DNA of 64,000 nt from Brevundimonas pondensis (lineage in GTDB: Bacteria > Pseudomonadota > Alphaproteobacteria > Caulobacterales > Caulobacteraceae): contig NZ_CP062006.1 in NCBI RefSeq assembly GCF_017487345.1, positions 3,044,001 through 3,108,000 of the forward strand, read 5' to 3'. The notes under the pieces were generated by a model. That model was not told the origin of the DNA. It worked only from the letters and a program-made list of their open reading frames with translations, and searched no databases. This document shows positions 43,220 to 52,400 of this stretch, piece after piece. The number at the start of each line of letters is the position of its first letter. Positions within the stretch are counted from its first letter, which is position 1. The position numbers and the translations under genes are program-made.

Positions 43220-45448
43220 TTAGAAGTAGGCCTGGACGGTAAAGCCTATGGTGCGCGGTTGAACCGTGATCCAGCTTTCCGGCCCCGTGATGCTGACAGG
43301 GCTGGCCAGGACCCGGCCGTCGTCGTCGAACAGATTGCGCACGAAGATCGAGGCCTCAATCGGACGCCCCGGCAGGCGCACCCCGGCCGTCAGGTTGACC
43401 AGGTGATAGTCGCCGTACTCGCGGTTATTGGCGTTCCCGGTGTCGAAGCGCGTGTTCATCTTGCCGGTGTAGCTGTAGTCGACACGAGCGTAGGCGTCGC
43501 GCGCCTCGAACACGGTGAAGGCTTGGCGCAACCCCGCGCTGATCTGCTCGCGCGCCACCCCCGGCACATGATCCCCGTCCGACCAGGTCGTGAAGGGCAC
43601 GTCCTCGGTCAGGCTGGAATCGGTCAACCCCAGGGTTCCATAGACATCCAGCGCGTCGTTGATCGCGAAGCCGGCCTCGACCTCGGTCCCGATGCTGCGC
43701 GCCTTGCCCGCATTGGTGCGGAACGAGAAGGAGCAGGACGGCAGGCTCATGGTCGTCTGGATGTCGGTCCAGTCGATGTAGTAGGCGCTGGCGTTCAGGG
43801 TCAGGCGACGGTCCATGAACTGGTTCTTGGAGCCGATCTCATAGTTCCACACCGAGTCCGAGCCGAAGCTGCCGGGCGTTTCTGTCAGGCCCAGCTTGTC
43901 CAGATCCGCGCGACACAGATCGGCTGGAACGGTGGTGTTCACCCCGCCCAGCCGGAAGCCCTTGGACGCTTGGACATAGACCATGTTGTCACGCGTGGCG
44001 TCGAACGCCAGGTTGAACTTGGGCGTGACCCCGTCTTCCGAGAACTCGCCCGAGTAGCGCGAGACTCCGCCGTTCAGCAGACCGGACGAGAAGGTCTCGT
44101 ACTCCTCGCTGAAGTCGAAATAACGCAGGCCCGCCGTCGCCGTCAGGCGCGGCGTGATCTTGTAGGAGACCTCGCCGAACACCGCCTTCTGCTCCTGACG
44201 GATGTTCTGGAAGCCGTAGAAGACCTGATCCACGCCCGGCGCGCCGAAATCCGACGACGGGGCGCCGACATGGGCGTCCAGGCCCGGCACGACGCCGTCC
44301 TGCGTATAGTCGCGCTTGCGGTCCTGATAGAAGACGCCGGCGATATAGTTCAGCCGTCCCTCGCCACTGGAGGCGATCCGCAGTTCCTGCGAGAAATCCT
44401 CGATCTCGGTCGTGTCGACCAGGGGCGCCGGCGAATCCAGACCCAGCGCCGCCTCGGTCAGGAATTCCAGGCTGGTGCGGTTGGTGTTCTTCTTCTTCAG
44501 GAAGGAGGTCGAGGAATTGACCGAGGCCCAGCCCAGGTCATAGTCCAGCGCCGCGTTGAAGATGTTGATCCGGTCGGTCAGGCCGTCAAAGGCGCGGATA
44601 TTCCGCTCAAACGGCGCCGACTGGCTGGCGCGCGAACCCGTCTCCAGGTCGTGATACATATAGGTCAGGTTGGCGCGCAACTCGGGGCTGAGCTGAGCCC
44701 CCAACTGCAGGCGGGCGCCGGTCGTCGTGGCGTCGTTCTGATTGTCCTCGCCCGTCGCCGTATTGTCGATATAGCCGCCCTGATAGGTGCGATAGGCGAC
44801 CGCCCGCAGGGCCACAGCGTCTGTCACCAGCGGCAGGTTGACCATACCCTTGGCGCTGTAGTTGGTCTCGCCGTGGCGGGTGTGCGAGGCCGATCCTTCG
44901 GCCGAGGCCGAAAAGTCCGTCAGGTTCGGCTTGTTGGTGATGATGCGAATGGCGCCGCCCATGGCGCCCGAACCGTAGAGCGTCCCCTGCGGCCCGCGCA
45001 GGACCTCGACGCGCGACAGATCGTACAGGCCCAGGTCCGGGTTGAAGCCGTTCACCGAGATCGGCGTCTCGTCGATATAGACGCCGACCGTCTCCTTGTT
45101 CTGGGGCTCGTCGTTGCGGACGCCGCCGGTCGACACGCCGCGCAGGGCGATGGTCGATAGACCAGGCCCCTGGGACACCATGGACAGGCTGGGCACCGCC
45201 GACACCATGTCGGCCAGACCGTTCTTGCCCGTTTCCATGATCTCGGCGGCGGACAGGGCGGCGACCGAGTTGGCCACGTCCTGCAGATTCTGCGACCGCT
45301 TCTGCGCCGTGACGACGATGTCGTCGACCGTGGTGGCGGGGTCCGCCGCAGCCGCAGCGGAAGTCGATTGCGCCGCCGCCGGCGAAGCCGCCAGCGCCAG
45401 AACCACTGCCAGAGAACTCACGCCCAGGTACTGCTTCTTGCCGCTCAT
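43220..45448 (-). CDS. TonB-dependent receptor for peptides or related ligands
   Basis: 742-residue outer-membrane receptor. A signal peptide (LAVVLALAASPAAAQ) is followed by a TonB box/plug (DDIVVTAQKRSQNLQDVANS, IALRGVSTGGVRNDEPQN, RVEVLRGPQGTLYGSGAMGG) and a barrel ending FTVQAYF. No STN domain is present, so it is a plain transporter. The plug class (LQDV, GPQGTLYGS) is the common receptor type of sphingomonads and caulobacters. Its place between a dipeptide epimerase and a POT symporter suggests peptide or muropeptide uptake; this is inference. The ATG at 45448 follows GGGAGGGAG. It starts 31 bases after the epimerase stop. Confidence 0.85.
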   Translation of the reverse strand: MSGKKQYLGVSSLAVVLALAASPAAAQSTSAAAAADPATTVDDIVVTAQKRSQNLQDVANSVAALSAAEIMETGKNGLADMVSAVPSLSMVSQGPGLSTIALRGVSTGGVRNDEPQNKETVGVYIDETPISVNGFNPDLGLYDLSRVEVLRGPQGTLYGSGAMGGAIRIITNKPNLTDFSASAEGSASHTRHGETNYSAKGMVNLPLVTDAVALRAVAYRTYQGGYIDNTATGEDNQNDATTTGARLQLGAQLSPELRANLTYMYHDLETGSRASQSAPFERNIRAFDGLTDRINIFNAALDYDLGWASVNSSTSFLKKKNTNRTSLEFLTEAALGLDSPAPLVDTTEIEDFSQELRIASSGEGRLNYIAGVFYQDRKRDYTQDGVVPGLDAHVGAPSSDFGAPGVDQVFYGFQNIRQEQKAVFGEVSYKITPRLTATAGLRYFDFSEEYETFSSGLLNGGVSRYSGEFSEDGVTPKFNLAFDATRDNMVYVQASKGFRLGGVNTTVPADLCRADLDKLGLTETPGSFGSDSVWNYEIGSKNQFMDRRLTLNASAYYIDWTDIQTTMSLPSCSFSFRTNAGKARSIGTEVEAGFAINDALDVYGTLGLTDSSLTEDVPFTTWSDGDHVPGVAREQISAGLRQAFTVFEARDAYARVDYSYTGKMNTRFDTGNANNREYGDYHLVNLTAGVRLPGRPIEASIFVRNLFDDDGRVLASPVSITGPESWITVQPRTIGFTVQAYF

Positions 45449-45479
45449 CTTGGTTCTCCCTCCCAAAATCATCATGACC

Positions 45480-46460
45480 TCAGCCCCACACGGTCCGGTC
45501 GAACAGGCTCAGCCGGCGCCCATCGTGGCGCACGGCGGCGTCCGCCGGGTTCTTCAGCAGCAGGGACACGTCCAGATCGACGACCTCGCACAGCGTGCCG
45601 ACCAGATAGGCCGGCGCCATGGCCAGGCCCGATCCCATCATGCAGCCGACCATCAGACGCATCCCCCGCGCCTCGGCCTCGCGCGCCAGGGCCAGGGCCT
45701 CGGTCAGCCCGCCGGTCTTGTCGAGCTTGATGTTGACGAAGGCGTAGCGGCCTTCCAGCCGGTCCAGATCGGCGCGGTCCTGACAAGACTCGTCGGCGCA
45801 AAGGGGTACGGACCCGACATAGCCGTCCAGTTGTTCGTCCTCGCCGCGCGGCAGGGGCTGTTCGATCATGAAGACGTCCAGCGCGGCCAGTTCCGGCGCC
45901 AGGGCGTTCAGTTGCTCCAGAGTCCAGCCGCCGTTGACGTCCACGAACAGACGGACCGCTGGCAGAACCTGACGCACCGCCCGCACGCAAGCCATGTCGT
46001 CCGGCCCGCCCAGCTTCAGCTTGATCATGCCCGCATGGCGATGAGTGGCGGCCAGACGCTCGGTCTCTTCCGGCGTCTCGATGCCGATGGTGACGTCCGA
46101 CGCCAGATGATCCGGCGCGCTCAGCCCGGTCAGGTCCCAGATCGAGCGGCCCGCGGCCTTGGCCTCATGATCCCAGAAGGCGCAGTCCAGGGCGTTGCGG
46201 GCCGGGCCGGCCGGCAGGCGCGACTGCAGCCCGATGCGATCCACCAGACCCGCTTCAATATCGGGGGCGATGGCGGTGAGCGCGTTCAGCACGGCCTCGG
46301 CGGTATGGCCGAACATCGGCATGGGGCAGGCTTCGCCTCGCCCCACCACGCCGCCGCCCTCCAGAGCGACCGCGACCACATCCAGGCCCGAGATCTCGCC
46401 GAACGACACGCGGAACGGGGTCGTCAGGTCCAGGCGCCGTTTCAAGGCTGTGAGCTTCAC
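45480..46460 (-). CDS. Dipeptide epimerase (L-Ala-D/L-Glu type), enolase superfamily
   Basis: 326-residue cytosolic enzyme of the muconate-lactonising subgroup. The catalytic Lys pair is in MIKLKLGG and the metal ligands are Asp in VDVNGGW, Glu in MIEQPLPRG and Asp in CADESCQ. The second catalytic Lys is in NIKLDKTGG and the ring-closing Asp in DLDVSLLLKN. It epimerises the second residue of dipeptides such as L-Ala-D-Glu from murein, allowing normal peptidases to finish degradation. The start is a GTG at 46460 after GGGAGGGATC. The open frame continues upstream through the AT-rich operator region and is not coding there. It is the first gene of the epimerase-receptor-POT operon. Confidence 0.87.
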   Translation of the reverse strand: MKLTALKRRLDLTTPFRVSFGEISGLDVVAVALEGGGVVGRGEACPMPMFGHTAEAVLNALTAIAPDIEAGLVDRIGLQSRLPAGPARNALDCAFWDHEAKAAGRSIWDLTGLSAPDHLASDVTIGIETPEETERLAATHRHAGMIKLKLGGPDDMACVRAVRQVLPAVRLFVDVNGGWTLEQLNALAPELAALDVFMIEQPLPRGEDEQLDGYVGSVPLCADESCQDRADLDRLEGRYAFVNIKLDKTGGLTEALALAREAEARGMRLMVGCMMGSGLAMAPAYLVGTLCEVVDLDVSLLLKNPADAAVRHDGRRLSLFDRTVWG

Positions 46461-46524
46461 GATCCCTCCCAGAATTCGTTTTGCACTCACAGCAATATTC
46501 GTGAAAATTTGCACATGGCAAGAA

Positions 46525-46544
46525 CAGATTTTGCAAAATCTGCA
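46525..46544. promoter_or_regulatory. Palindromic operator upstream of the dipeptide epimerase operon
   Basis: CAGATTTTGCAAAATCTG (46525-46542) is a perfect 18-base palindrome 65 bases before the epimerase GTG. On the minus strand the site reads TGCAGATTTTGCAAAA; the site before the serine hydrolase reads TGCAGATAATGCAAAA. Weaker TGCA-containing half-sites lie at 46479-46494 and 46562-46575 in the same AT-rich 190-base gap, which holds no gene. Confidence 0.65.
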
Positions 46545-46652
46545 TATCAATTTTCGCCCAGCGCAAAACTGCACCCGCGTCCGGGCAGGACGCGGGCTCA
46601 AGCCTTTCAGGAACAAGGGAATTCAGTCAGCGCCCGTCGACTGGCGCATCGG

Positions 46653-47372
46653 CTATTCGTCGCTGACCAGAGGAAACGCCGCCCAGGCCTCGCGCGAAAA
46701 GGCGCGGCTTTCAAAGGCGTCATAGCCGCGTCCGCCGCCGTGGAAATAGGTCACGAGAACCTCGGCTGGCTGATTGACCGCGACGACGCTGTGCCAGGCC
46801 GAGGAGTCCATGTGCATGGCGTCGCCTTCCTCGAGCAGGACCGGCTCCTGCCCTTCGACATAGGCCACGGCCGTCCCCTTGATGACATAGACGACCTTTT
46901 CGCCCGGATGGCGCACGAACTCCGATTCCCAGACGCTGACAGGCTGGAAATGGAAGTGGCCGCAGTCGAGAGCGCGCCTCTCGTCCGACCCGAACAGATA
47001 GTGGACCATGGCGTCGCAGAAGCGTTCGGGACGCCGTTCGGGCGCCCGATCCACCGTTAGCCGCGCCGCCCCGCTGGCGGGCGGCGGTGGCCCTCCCCGG
47101 CCCGAACCAGCGGATGCGTCCTCCGCCTCGCCCGGCGCGTCACCCAGCAGGCGCTCGACCGGCACGTCCAGCGCCTTGGCCAGCAGATGCATCTTGTCGA
47201 CCGTCAGCCGCAGCCGCGTGTTCTCGATCCGCGACAGGGACGAGGTCGGAATGCCGGTCAGCTGTGACAGCTGATCCAGCGTCAGCTTGCGGCTCTTGCG
47301 GATACGGCGCAGCGCCGCCCCGCCTGTGGCGGCTTCATCGTCGCCGACCGGCGGGAGGTAGGGGCGCGTCAT
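46653..47372 (-). CDS. XRE-family regulator with C-terminal cupin domain
   Basis: 239 residues. The N-terminal helix-turn-helix reads ALRRIRKSRKLTLDQLSQLT, then GIPTSSLSRIENTRLRL. A Gly/Pro-rich linker follows, and a cupin sensor domain spans about residues 130-225 (ALDCGHFHFQPVSVWE, FVRHPGEKVVYVIKGTAVAY, LLEEGDAMHMDSSAWHSV). XRE-cupin proteins sense a small ligand in the cupin and often repress amine, amino-acid or peptide utilisation genes. Here it lies between the serine hydrolase and the epimerase operon, each preceded by a similar TGCAGATWWTGCAAAA site. It starts nine bases after the hydrolase stop, so the two may be cotranscribed. Confidence 0.88.
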   Translation of the reverse strand: MTRPYLPPVGDDEAATGGAALRRIRKSRKLTLDQLSQLTGIPTSSLSRIENTRLRLTVDKMHLLAKALDVPVERLLGDAPGEAEDASAGSGRGGPPPPASGAARLTVDRAPERRPERFCDAMVHYLFGSDERRALDCGHFHFQPVSVWESEFVRHPGEKVVYVIKGTAVAYVEGQEPVLLEEGDAMHMDSSAWHSVVAVNQPAEVLVTYFHGGGRGYDAFESRAFSREAWAAFPLVSDE

Positions 47373-47381
47373 GCCCTTTTC

Positions 47382-48959
47382 CTAAGGTTGCTTCGCCGCC
47401 CTGACCAGACGCAGGTCTCTGAAATTGAACGAGGGGTCGGTGCGGGCCGAGACAGGGGCCATTTCGATGTCGCGAACCTGGCCGCGCGGATCGAGGCGGA
47501 AGTTGACATAGGCGTCGGCGTTCAGCGCCCGATCGCGCCAGGCGGCGATAAAGCGGTCGCCGTCCACGTGCCGCAACCGCCCGGTCATGGCCTCCGAGCC
47601 CAGGTCCATGATCAGGTCCTCGCCTTCCAGCCGCACCTCGACAGGCCCAAACCAGGCGTCGTCATAGCGGCCGGCATACTGGGCCAGCGGCAGGGCCGGA
47701 CGCGGCGCCTCGCCGGCTGCGGCGACCTCGGTCCCGGCGACGGCCGCGTCCGCCTGGGCGGCGCGAATGGCGGCCATCTCCGCCCGACCCTGATCAGCGA
47801 TGGCGCGGACCGGGTTGGGGCTGAACTTCAGCGCAGCCAGTTGCTGGGCGATGGCGCGGGCCGCGCCGCTGCTCTTGTTGGTCATGACCATGACGCCGAA
47901 GCCGTCGTCGGGATAGAGGCTCAGATAGCTGACCATGCCGGGCAGGCCGCCGCCGTGCTGAACCTCGCGACGACCGAAGCTGTCCTGCACCATCCACCCC
48001 AGGCCATAGGCGCTGAAGGTCGTGCCGGCCTGATAGGGCGAGGCCGCGCGCCGCACCGGCATCAATGTCACCGGACTAAACAGATCGGCGCGGCGCGCGG
48101 CGTCCAGTTCGGGTCCCTTGGCCGGGTCGAGGTTGTAGGCCATCCACTGGGCCATGCCGTGCGCGTTGCAGAAGATGCCGCCCGCCGCCAGGGTGATGTC
48201 CGGCAAGGGGAAGTCCACCGTGGTCAGCTGACCGTCGGCATAGTCGTGAGCCAGGGATTTCGGCGCGTTCGGCGCCAACTGCTTCTGATCCGGCACGCAG
48301 CCGTTCATGTCCAGACGGGTCAGGAAGCGGCTTTGGATCTCGTCCTGCCAGCTATGACCCGACACCCGTTCGATCAGGTCCCCGGCGACGATGTAGAGCA
48401 GGTTGTCATAGGCGAATTCGGTGCGGAAACTGGACTTGGGCTGCAGGTGAGCCAGGGCCTGATAGACTTGGGCGCGGTTGGCCTTGCCCTCGGTCAGCAT
48501 GACCAGATCGCCGGCATAGGGCGCCAGGCCCGAGCGGTGGCTGACCAGATCGCGAATGGTGAACTCACGCGTCACCCACGGATCCGACAGACGGAACTCC
48601 GGCACATAGTTGATGACCGGATCGTCCCAGTCCAACCGCCCTTCCTGCTCCAGCTGGGCGATCACCGTGGTGGTGAAGGCCTTGGAGATCGACCCGATGC
48701 CGAACAGGGTGTCGGCGTTGACTGGCGTCTGCGTCCGATAGTCCACGACGCCGTAGCCCTTCAGATAGGGGGCCTGCCCCGGCTGGATCACCGCAATGGC
48801 GACGCCTGGAATTTCGAAGGACGAAAGCGCCGTTTCCACGACCTGGTCGATCTGTCGCTCACTGAGCCGAACCGGATCGGCTGCGGTCGCCGCTCCCGCG
48901 CTGACCGCCAGGGCCGCCAGTCCAACCAGCGCACCGCAGTTGCAAAGCCGTGACATCAT
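47382..48959 (-). CDS. Exported serine hydrolase, beta-lactamase/D-aminopeptidase class
   Basis: 525-residue exported protein. A signal peptide (LVGLAALAVSAGAATAADP) precedes a class-C-type penicillin-recognising domain with SxxK in FGIGSISKAFTTTV, the YxN motif in TEFAYDNLLYIVAGDLIE and HGG in REVQHGGGLPGMVSY. From about residue 430 a lipocalin-like DUF3471-type domain follows (LAQYAGRYDDAWFGPVEVRL). Such enzymes are peptidases or esterases, often specific for D-amino acids; in this locus it may trim muropeptides or D-containing peptides. AAGGAGAGG precedes the ATG at 48959. It opens the minus-strand peptide locus and has its own operator-like site. Confidence 0.85.
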   Translation of the reverse strand: MMSRLCNCGALVGLAALAVSAGAATAADPVRLSERQIDQVVETALSSFEIPGVAIAVIQPGQAPYLKGYGVVDYRTQTPVNADTLFGIGSISKAFTTTVIAQLEQEGRLDWDDPVINYVPEFRLSDPWVTREFTIRDLVSHRSGLAPYAGDLVMLTEGKANRAQVYQALAHLQPKSSFRTEFAYDNLLYIVAGDLIERVSGHSWQDEIQSRFLTRLDMNGCVPDQKQLAPNAPKSLAHDYADGQLTTVDFPLPDITLAAGGIFCNAHGMAQWMAYNLDPAKGPELDAARRADLFSPVTLMPVRRAASPYQAGTTFSAYGLGWMVQDSFGRREVQHGGGLPGMVSYLSLYPDDGFGVMVMTNKSSGAARAIAQQLAALKFSPNPVRAIADQGRAEMAAIRAAQADAAVAGTEVAAAGEAPRPALPLAQYAGRYDDAWFGPVEVRLEGEDLIMDLGSEAMTGRLRHVDGDRFIAAWRDRALNADAYVNFRLDPRGQVRDIEMAPVSARTDPSFNFRDLRLVRAAKQP

Positions 48960-48992
48960 GATCGCCTCTCCTTGCAGCGAACCCTGGGTTCA

Positions 48993-49008
48993 TTTTGCAT
49001 TATCTGCA
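48993..49008. promoter_or_regulatory. Operator-like site upstream of the serine hydrolase
   Basis: On the minus strand this reads TGCAGATAATGCAAAA, with the inverted arms TTGCA and TGCAA (one flanking base included) around five bases. It matches 14 of 16 positions of the site in front of the dipeptide epimerase. It lies 33 bases before the hydrolase start, where it could cover the promoter. Confidence 0.6.
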
Positions 49009-49191
49009 AGAAAATTTTGGAAATGTGGGTTCCCTGCCAAAAGGCTGGCTGGTCAATTGTCCTCACCGTCGGCCATGAGAAGCCCCTCGCCTATGTTCCG
49101 GCATCCCGGGATCGCCGAGCATTCTCGCCGCGTGGCGGGCGACCTCATCCACGCACTGGATCATAGCGACACGGCGGCCGAGACCCACGAC

Positions 49192-49278
49192 CTTGGGAAG
49201 GTAGCGATGGGAGTACGCAGCGCTGGGCAGCAGGCGCTGAGCGGAGCGGCAGACGACAAAAAGCCCCGCAGCGATTAG
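49192..49278 (+). pseudogene. Serine-recombinase C-terminal remnant (copy B)
   Basis: The frame reads LGKVAMGV, a degenerate segment, then GQQALSGAADDKKPRSD and a stop. The fragment at 62004-62231 has LGKFQLEVHGSLAAQQALGG and AADDKKPRGE in the same order, so both derive from one parent. The rest of the recombinase is absent. It runs into the terminator hairpin of repeat copy B. Confidence 0.5.
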
Positions 49279-49329
49279 CAGCGGGGCTCTTGATGTTTGG
49301 GCGCGGGAGCAGGATTTAGACGATACCTC
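49227..49329 (-). repeat. Recombinase/tRNA-fMet remnant repeat, copy B
   Basis: On the + strand: recombinase tail, AAAAA, hairpin AGCCCCGC (49262-49269) with GCGGGGCT (49281-49288), then TTGATGTTTGGGCGCGGG and AGCAGGATT. In the minus direction the last part gives AATCCTGCTCCCGC followed by a CCA-like end, the T-arm and acceptor 3' strand of initiator tRNA. The hairpin followed by TTTTTGTC then looks like that tRNA's terminator. Copies A and C lie at 41787 and 62165 in the same orientation. Confidence 0.7.
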
Positions 49330-49413
49330 ACTCCCGCGATCAGTCTCATGACATAGCCGCATCAATAGCCATCTCAGACTGGCAGGGCCGACGCTGTCGC
49401 GCCGACCCTTGCC

Positions 49414-52400
49414 TCAGAACTTGCCGATCAGGTTCACGAACCAGCCGCGCTCGTCGTAGCTGAGGTCGCCCAGGTCGTCGGAGAAGTCGGTGAAGTTGTA
49501 GCCGACCCCCAGCTTCACGTGGTCGCCGAAGTGGCGATAGACGCCGACCAGAGCGCCCAGGCGGCTGTCGTGGGCCTCCTTGATCGACAGCTCGCGCACC
49601 TCGACCAGCACGTCCCAGCGGCGGACGATCTGATAGTCGGCGCGGACGGCCCAGAAGACCGCCTCGCTGTCGAACCAGGGCGCGCTCTCGTCGCGAGAGG
49701 CGCGCAGTTCGCCCAGACGCCAGGCGACCTTGGCCCCCAGCGCCAGACGCGGCGTGACCTGATAGGTCCCGTCGATCGCGGCGATGTGGCTGCGCTGGGC
49801 GTAGTCCAGGGACTGACCCAAAGCGTCCACCTGAGCCGGCGACGGCAGGTCGGCCAGATAGGTGTACTTGGTCAGCAGGTTCAGCCGGTCGTTATCGACC
49901 GGACGATAGGCCCCGGCCAGCGCCAGCTCGTAGTAGTCGGCGTTCATCGCCATCGCCTGATCCGAGTTGGACAGCGAAATGTTGGCCTGGGCGAACAGGC
50001 GCAGCGACGGCGTGGCCTTGTAGGTGACCTGGTTGCGGGTGGCGACCGTGGTGCGTTCGCCGACCGTGTCGCCCTCGTCCTTGCGGTATTCCAGCGCCGA
50101 GGCCCAGCGCAGGCGGTCGCCGCCATAGTCGGCGGTGGCGCCGATGGCCATACGGTCAATGGCCTGACCCAGGGCGTCGGACAGCGAGCCGGTCTCGTAG
50201 CGCGCGCCGAAGGTCCAGGCCTCGATGGGGCTGAAGTCCACGCCATAGGCCTGGGTCCAGCCGGTCGGGCCGTCGCCGTGGTCATAGCGTTGCTCGGCGA
50301 AGACGTTGGTCTTTTCGCCCAGCTGCTGACGCGCCCCGCCGGTCAGGCGGCCCAGACGACCGCCGGTCATGGCGTCGGGATTCTCGCCGGCCAGGGCGTA
50401 GCCCAGGTAGAGGGTCCCGCGATCCGTCATGGCGAAGTCGGCGCGCACGTCGGCGCCGAAGCCCATGTCGCCGTCCGAGACCTCGCCCTTGAACTTGAGG
50501 CGATCGTGGACCTGATACTCGCCGCCGAGGCCGAAGCGGTCGTTGGATTCACGACCGCCGTCGTGGTCCAGCGTCGCCTGGGCGAAGGTCCAGACGGCCC
50601 AGGGCGCGTCGCGCTGCTCGACGTTGGGGGTCTCAGGGTTCGGGGTGTGGCGATAGCCGACCGAGACAGCCGCATCGGTCCGCGTGCCCTCGCTGGGCGG
50701 CGGCACGTACAGCGGGCTGTAGGGGGTGCGCTGGCCCTGCTGCTTGTCCGAACGGACACCGACCGAGCCGAACCAGCCCGCCGCCGTCTCGCGGCGCAGA
50801 CCCACCTCGACCGCGTGACGCTCGGTCAGGCGGCCGTCGGTGACGTCGCCCTTGGCCTGCAGCCGCACCGTGTCGCTGAGCGCCAGGTCGAAGACGCCGC
50901 CGTACTGATCCAGGGTCTCGCCGAAGGTCAGCTCGCCGGGAGCCGAGAAGCCCGCCTCGCGCGTCTTCCAGTAGCCGCCGAAGCGCCCGTCGCGCTCCAG
51001 GCCCAGTTCGTCCAGCTGACCGGCGAAGGTCAGGCTGACGGCGTTGGCCTTGTCCGCCTCGGTCTGGACCCTGGTGAAGTCATAGCCGCCGGTGGACGAC
51101 AGGAAGGCGCCGTCGCCCGGACCATCGGCCTGGGCGAACTCCAGCTTCACGAAGCTGTTGGGCGCGTGCTGATACAGGACGTCGGCGCCGAACAGGTCCT
51201 GCGAGGCCTGATCCTCGCCCTGATGATAGGCGCTGCCTGCCACGCGCAGACGGTCGCTCAGCCAGTGCTGCGCCCGGCCGCCCGTGGTGAAGGCGTCGGG
51301 CCGGGTCAGGCCCGGCGAGTACTCATAGGTGGCCACGACCCAGACCGGATTCCCGGCCAGCGACGACTGGGAGACGAAGCTGTTGGCGTCCGCCGTCATC
51401 GGCGGCGGGTTGCGCATCACGACCCGGCCCTGAAGGTAGTTCACCTCATAGTCGCGGGCGGCGATCAGCTCCTGACGTTCCAGCACCAGGCCGGAATCCT
51501 TGTCGCGGACTTCCAGGAAGACCCGCTCCGACCCCGGCGCGATGTCGCGGTTGCGGAAGAAGTAGACCGAGCCCCCGGTCGAGGCGAAGTCCTCGCGGCT
51601 GGCGATGGTGCCGGGGTCGGCGGCGAAGGCGTTGATCTCGGTGCGGCGTTCCCCGCTTGCGGTCACGTCGTCGCTGCGCCAGTCCAGATTGGCGCCGTAG
51701 AGGGTCCGCTGGTGACGGATCAGTTCGTTGCCGCCCAGATGGCTCTGGAACACGCCCCACAGGGCGTCGGTGTTCTCGTTCTCGGCCCGCAGATAGAAAC
51801 GGCCATAGGTTGGAGCGTCCTCGACCGTGACCGAGTCGTCGCCATAGACCGGATAGTGCATTTCCGGGTCGATGCGGCGCAGCAGCGAGCGCGGGTCCTT
51901 CTCAAGGAAGCCGTCGAACAGGCTCTTCAACGGCTGCTCGCCGGTATCGGCCGAGGCCGTCAGACGCCAGTCGTTCTTCACCACGCCCTTGAAGTAGAAG
52001 GCCAGGCGGCCGTCCACGAAGTCGTCGCGGTGATCGCCCGCATCGCCCAGCAGCTCATGCTTGGCGGCGTCGAAGCTGCGGCTGCCCGCCGTGACGTCGG
52101 CGATGCCGACGAAGAAGCGGTCGGTGCGCGGCAGGACGATCTCGCGCACCAGATCGACCGGAGCCTGACCGGGCCGCGCGACCTGAACGGCGACGGCGGC
52201 GGTGTCGACGGGAACGATCTGCTGGACCAGGAAGCGGCCCGTGCGGTCGACCGGAACCGTGGTCCCGAAAGCGGTCACGCGCGTGGCGGGATCTTCGACC
52301 TCGCCGCTGAGGGTGACGGCGGCGCCCTTGACCGAGATGGCGTCGACGACGCGCATGTTCTCGAACAGGGGGCCAGCATGGATGTCCGGCTTGGTGACGT

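Larger units (their letters stand above)
48960..49413. other. Gene-free stretch: promoter of the hydrolase, then recombinase/tRNA remnant
   Basis: The left 100 bases hold the serine hydrolase promoter region and operator-like site. From about 49190 the + strand carries a recombinase C-terminal remnant and repeat copy B. The last 80 bases before the outer-membrane barrel stop show nothing that I recognise. No intact gene is supported. Confidence 0.6.
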
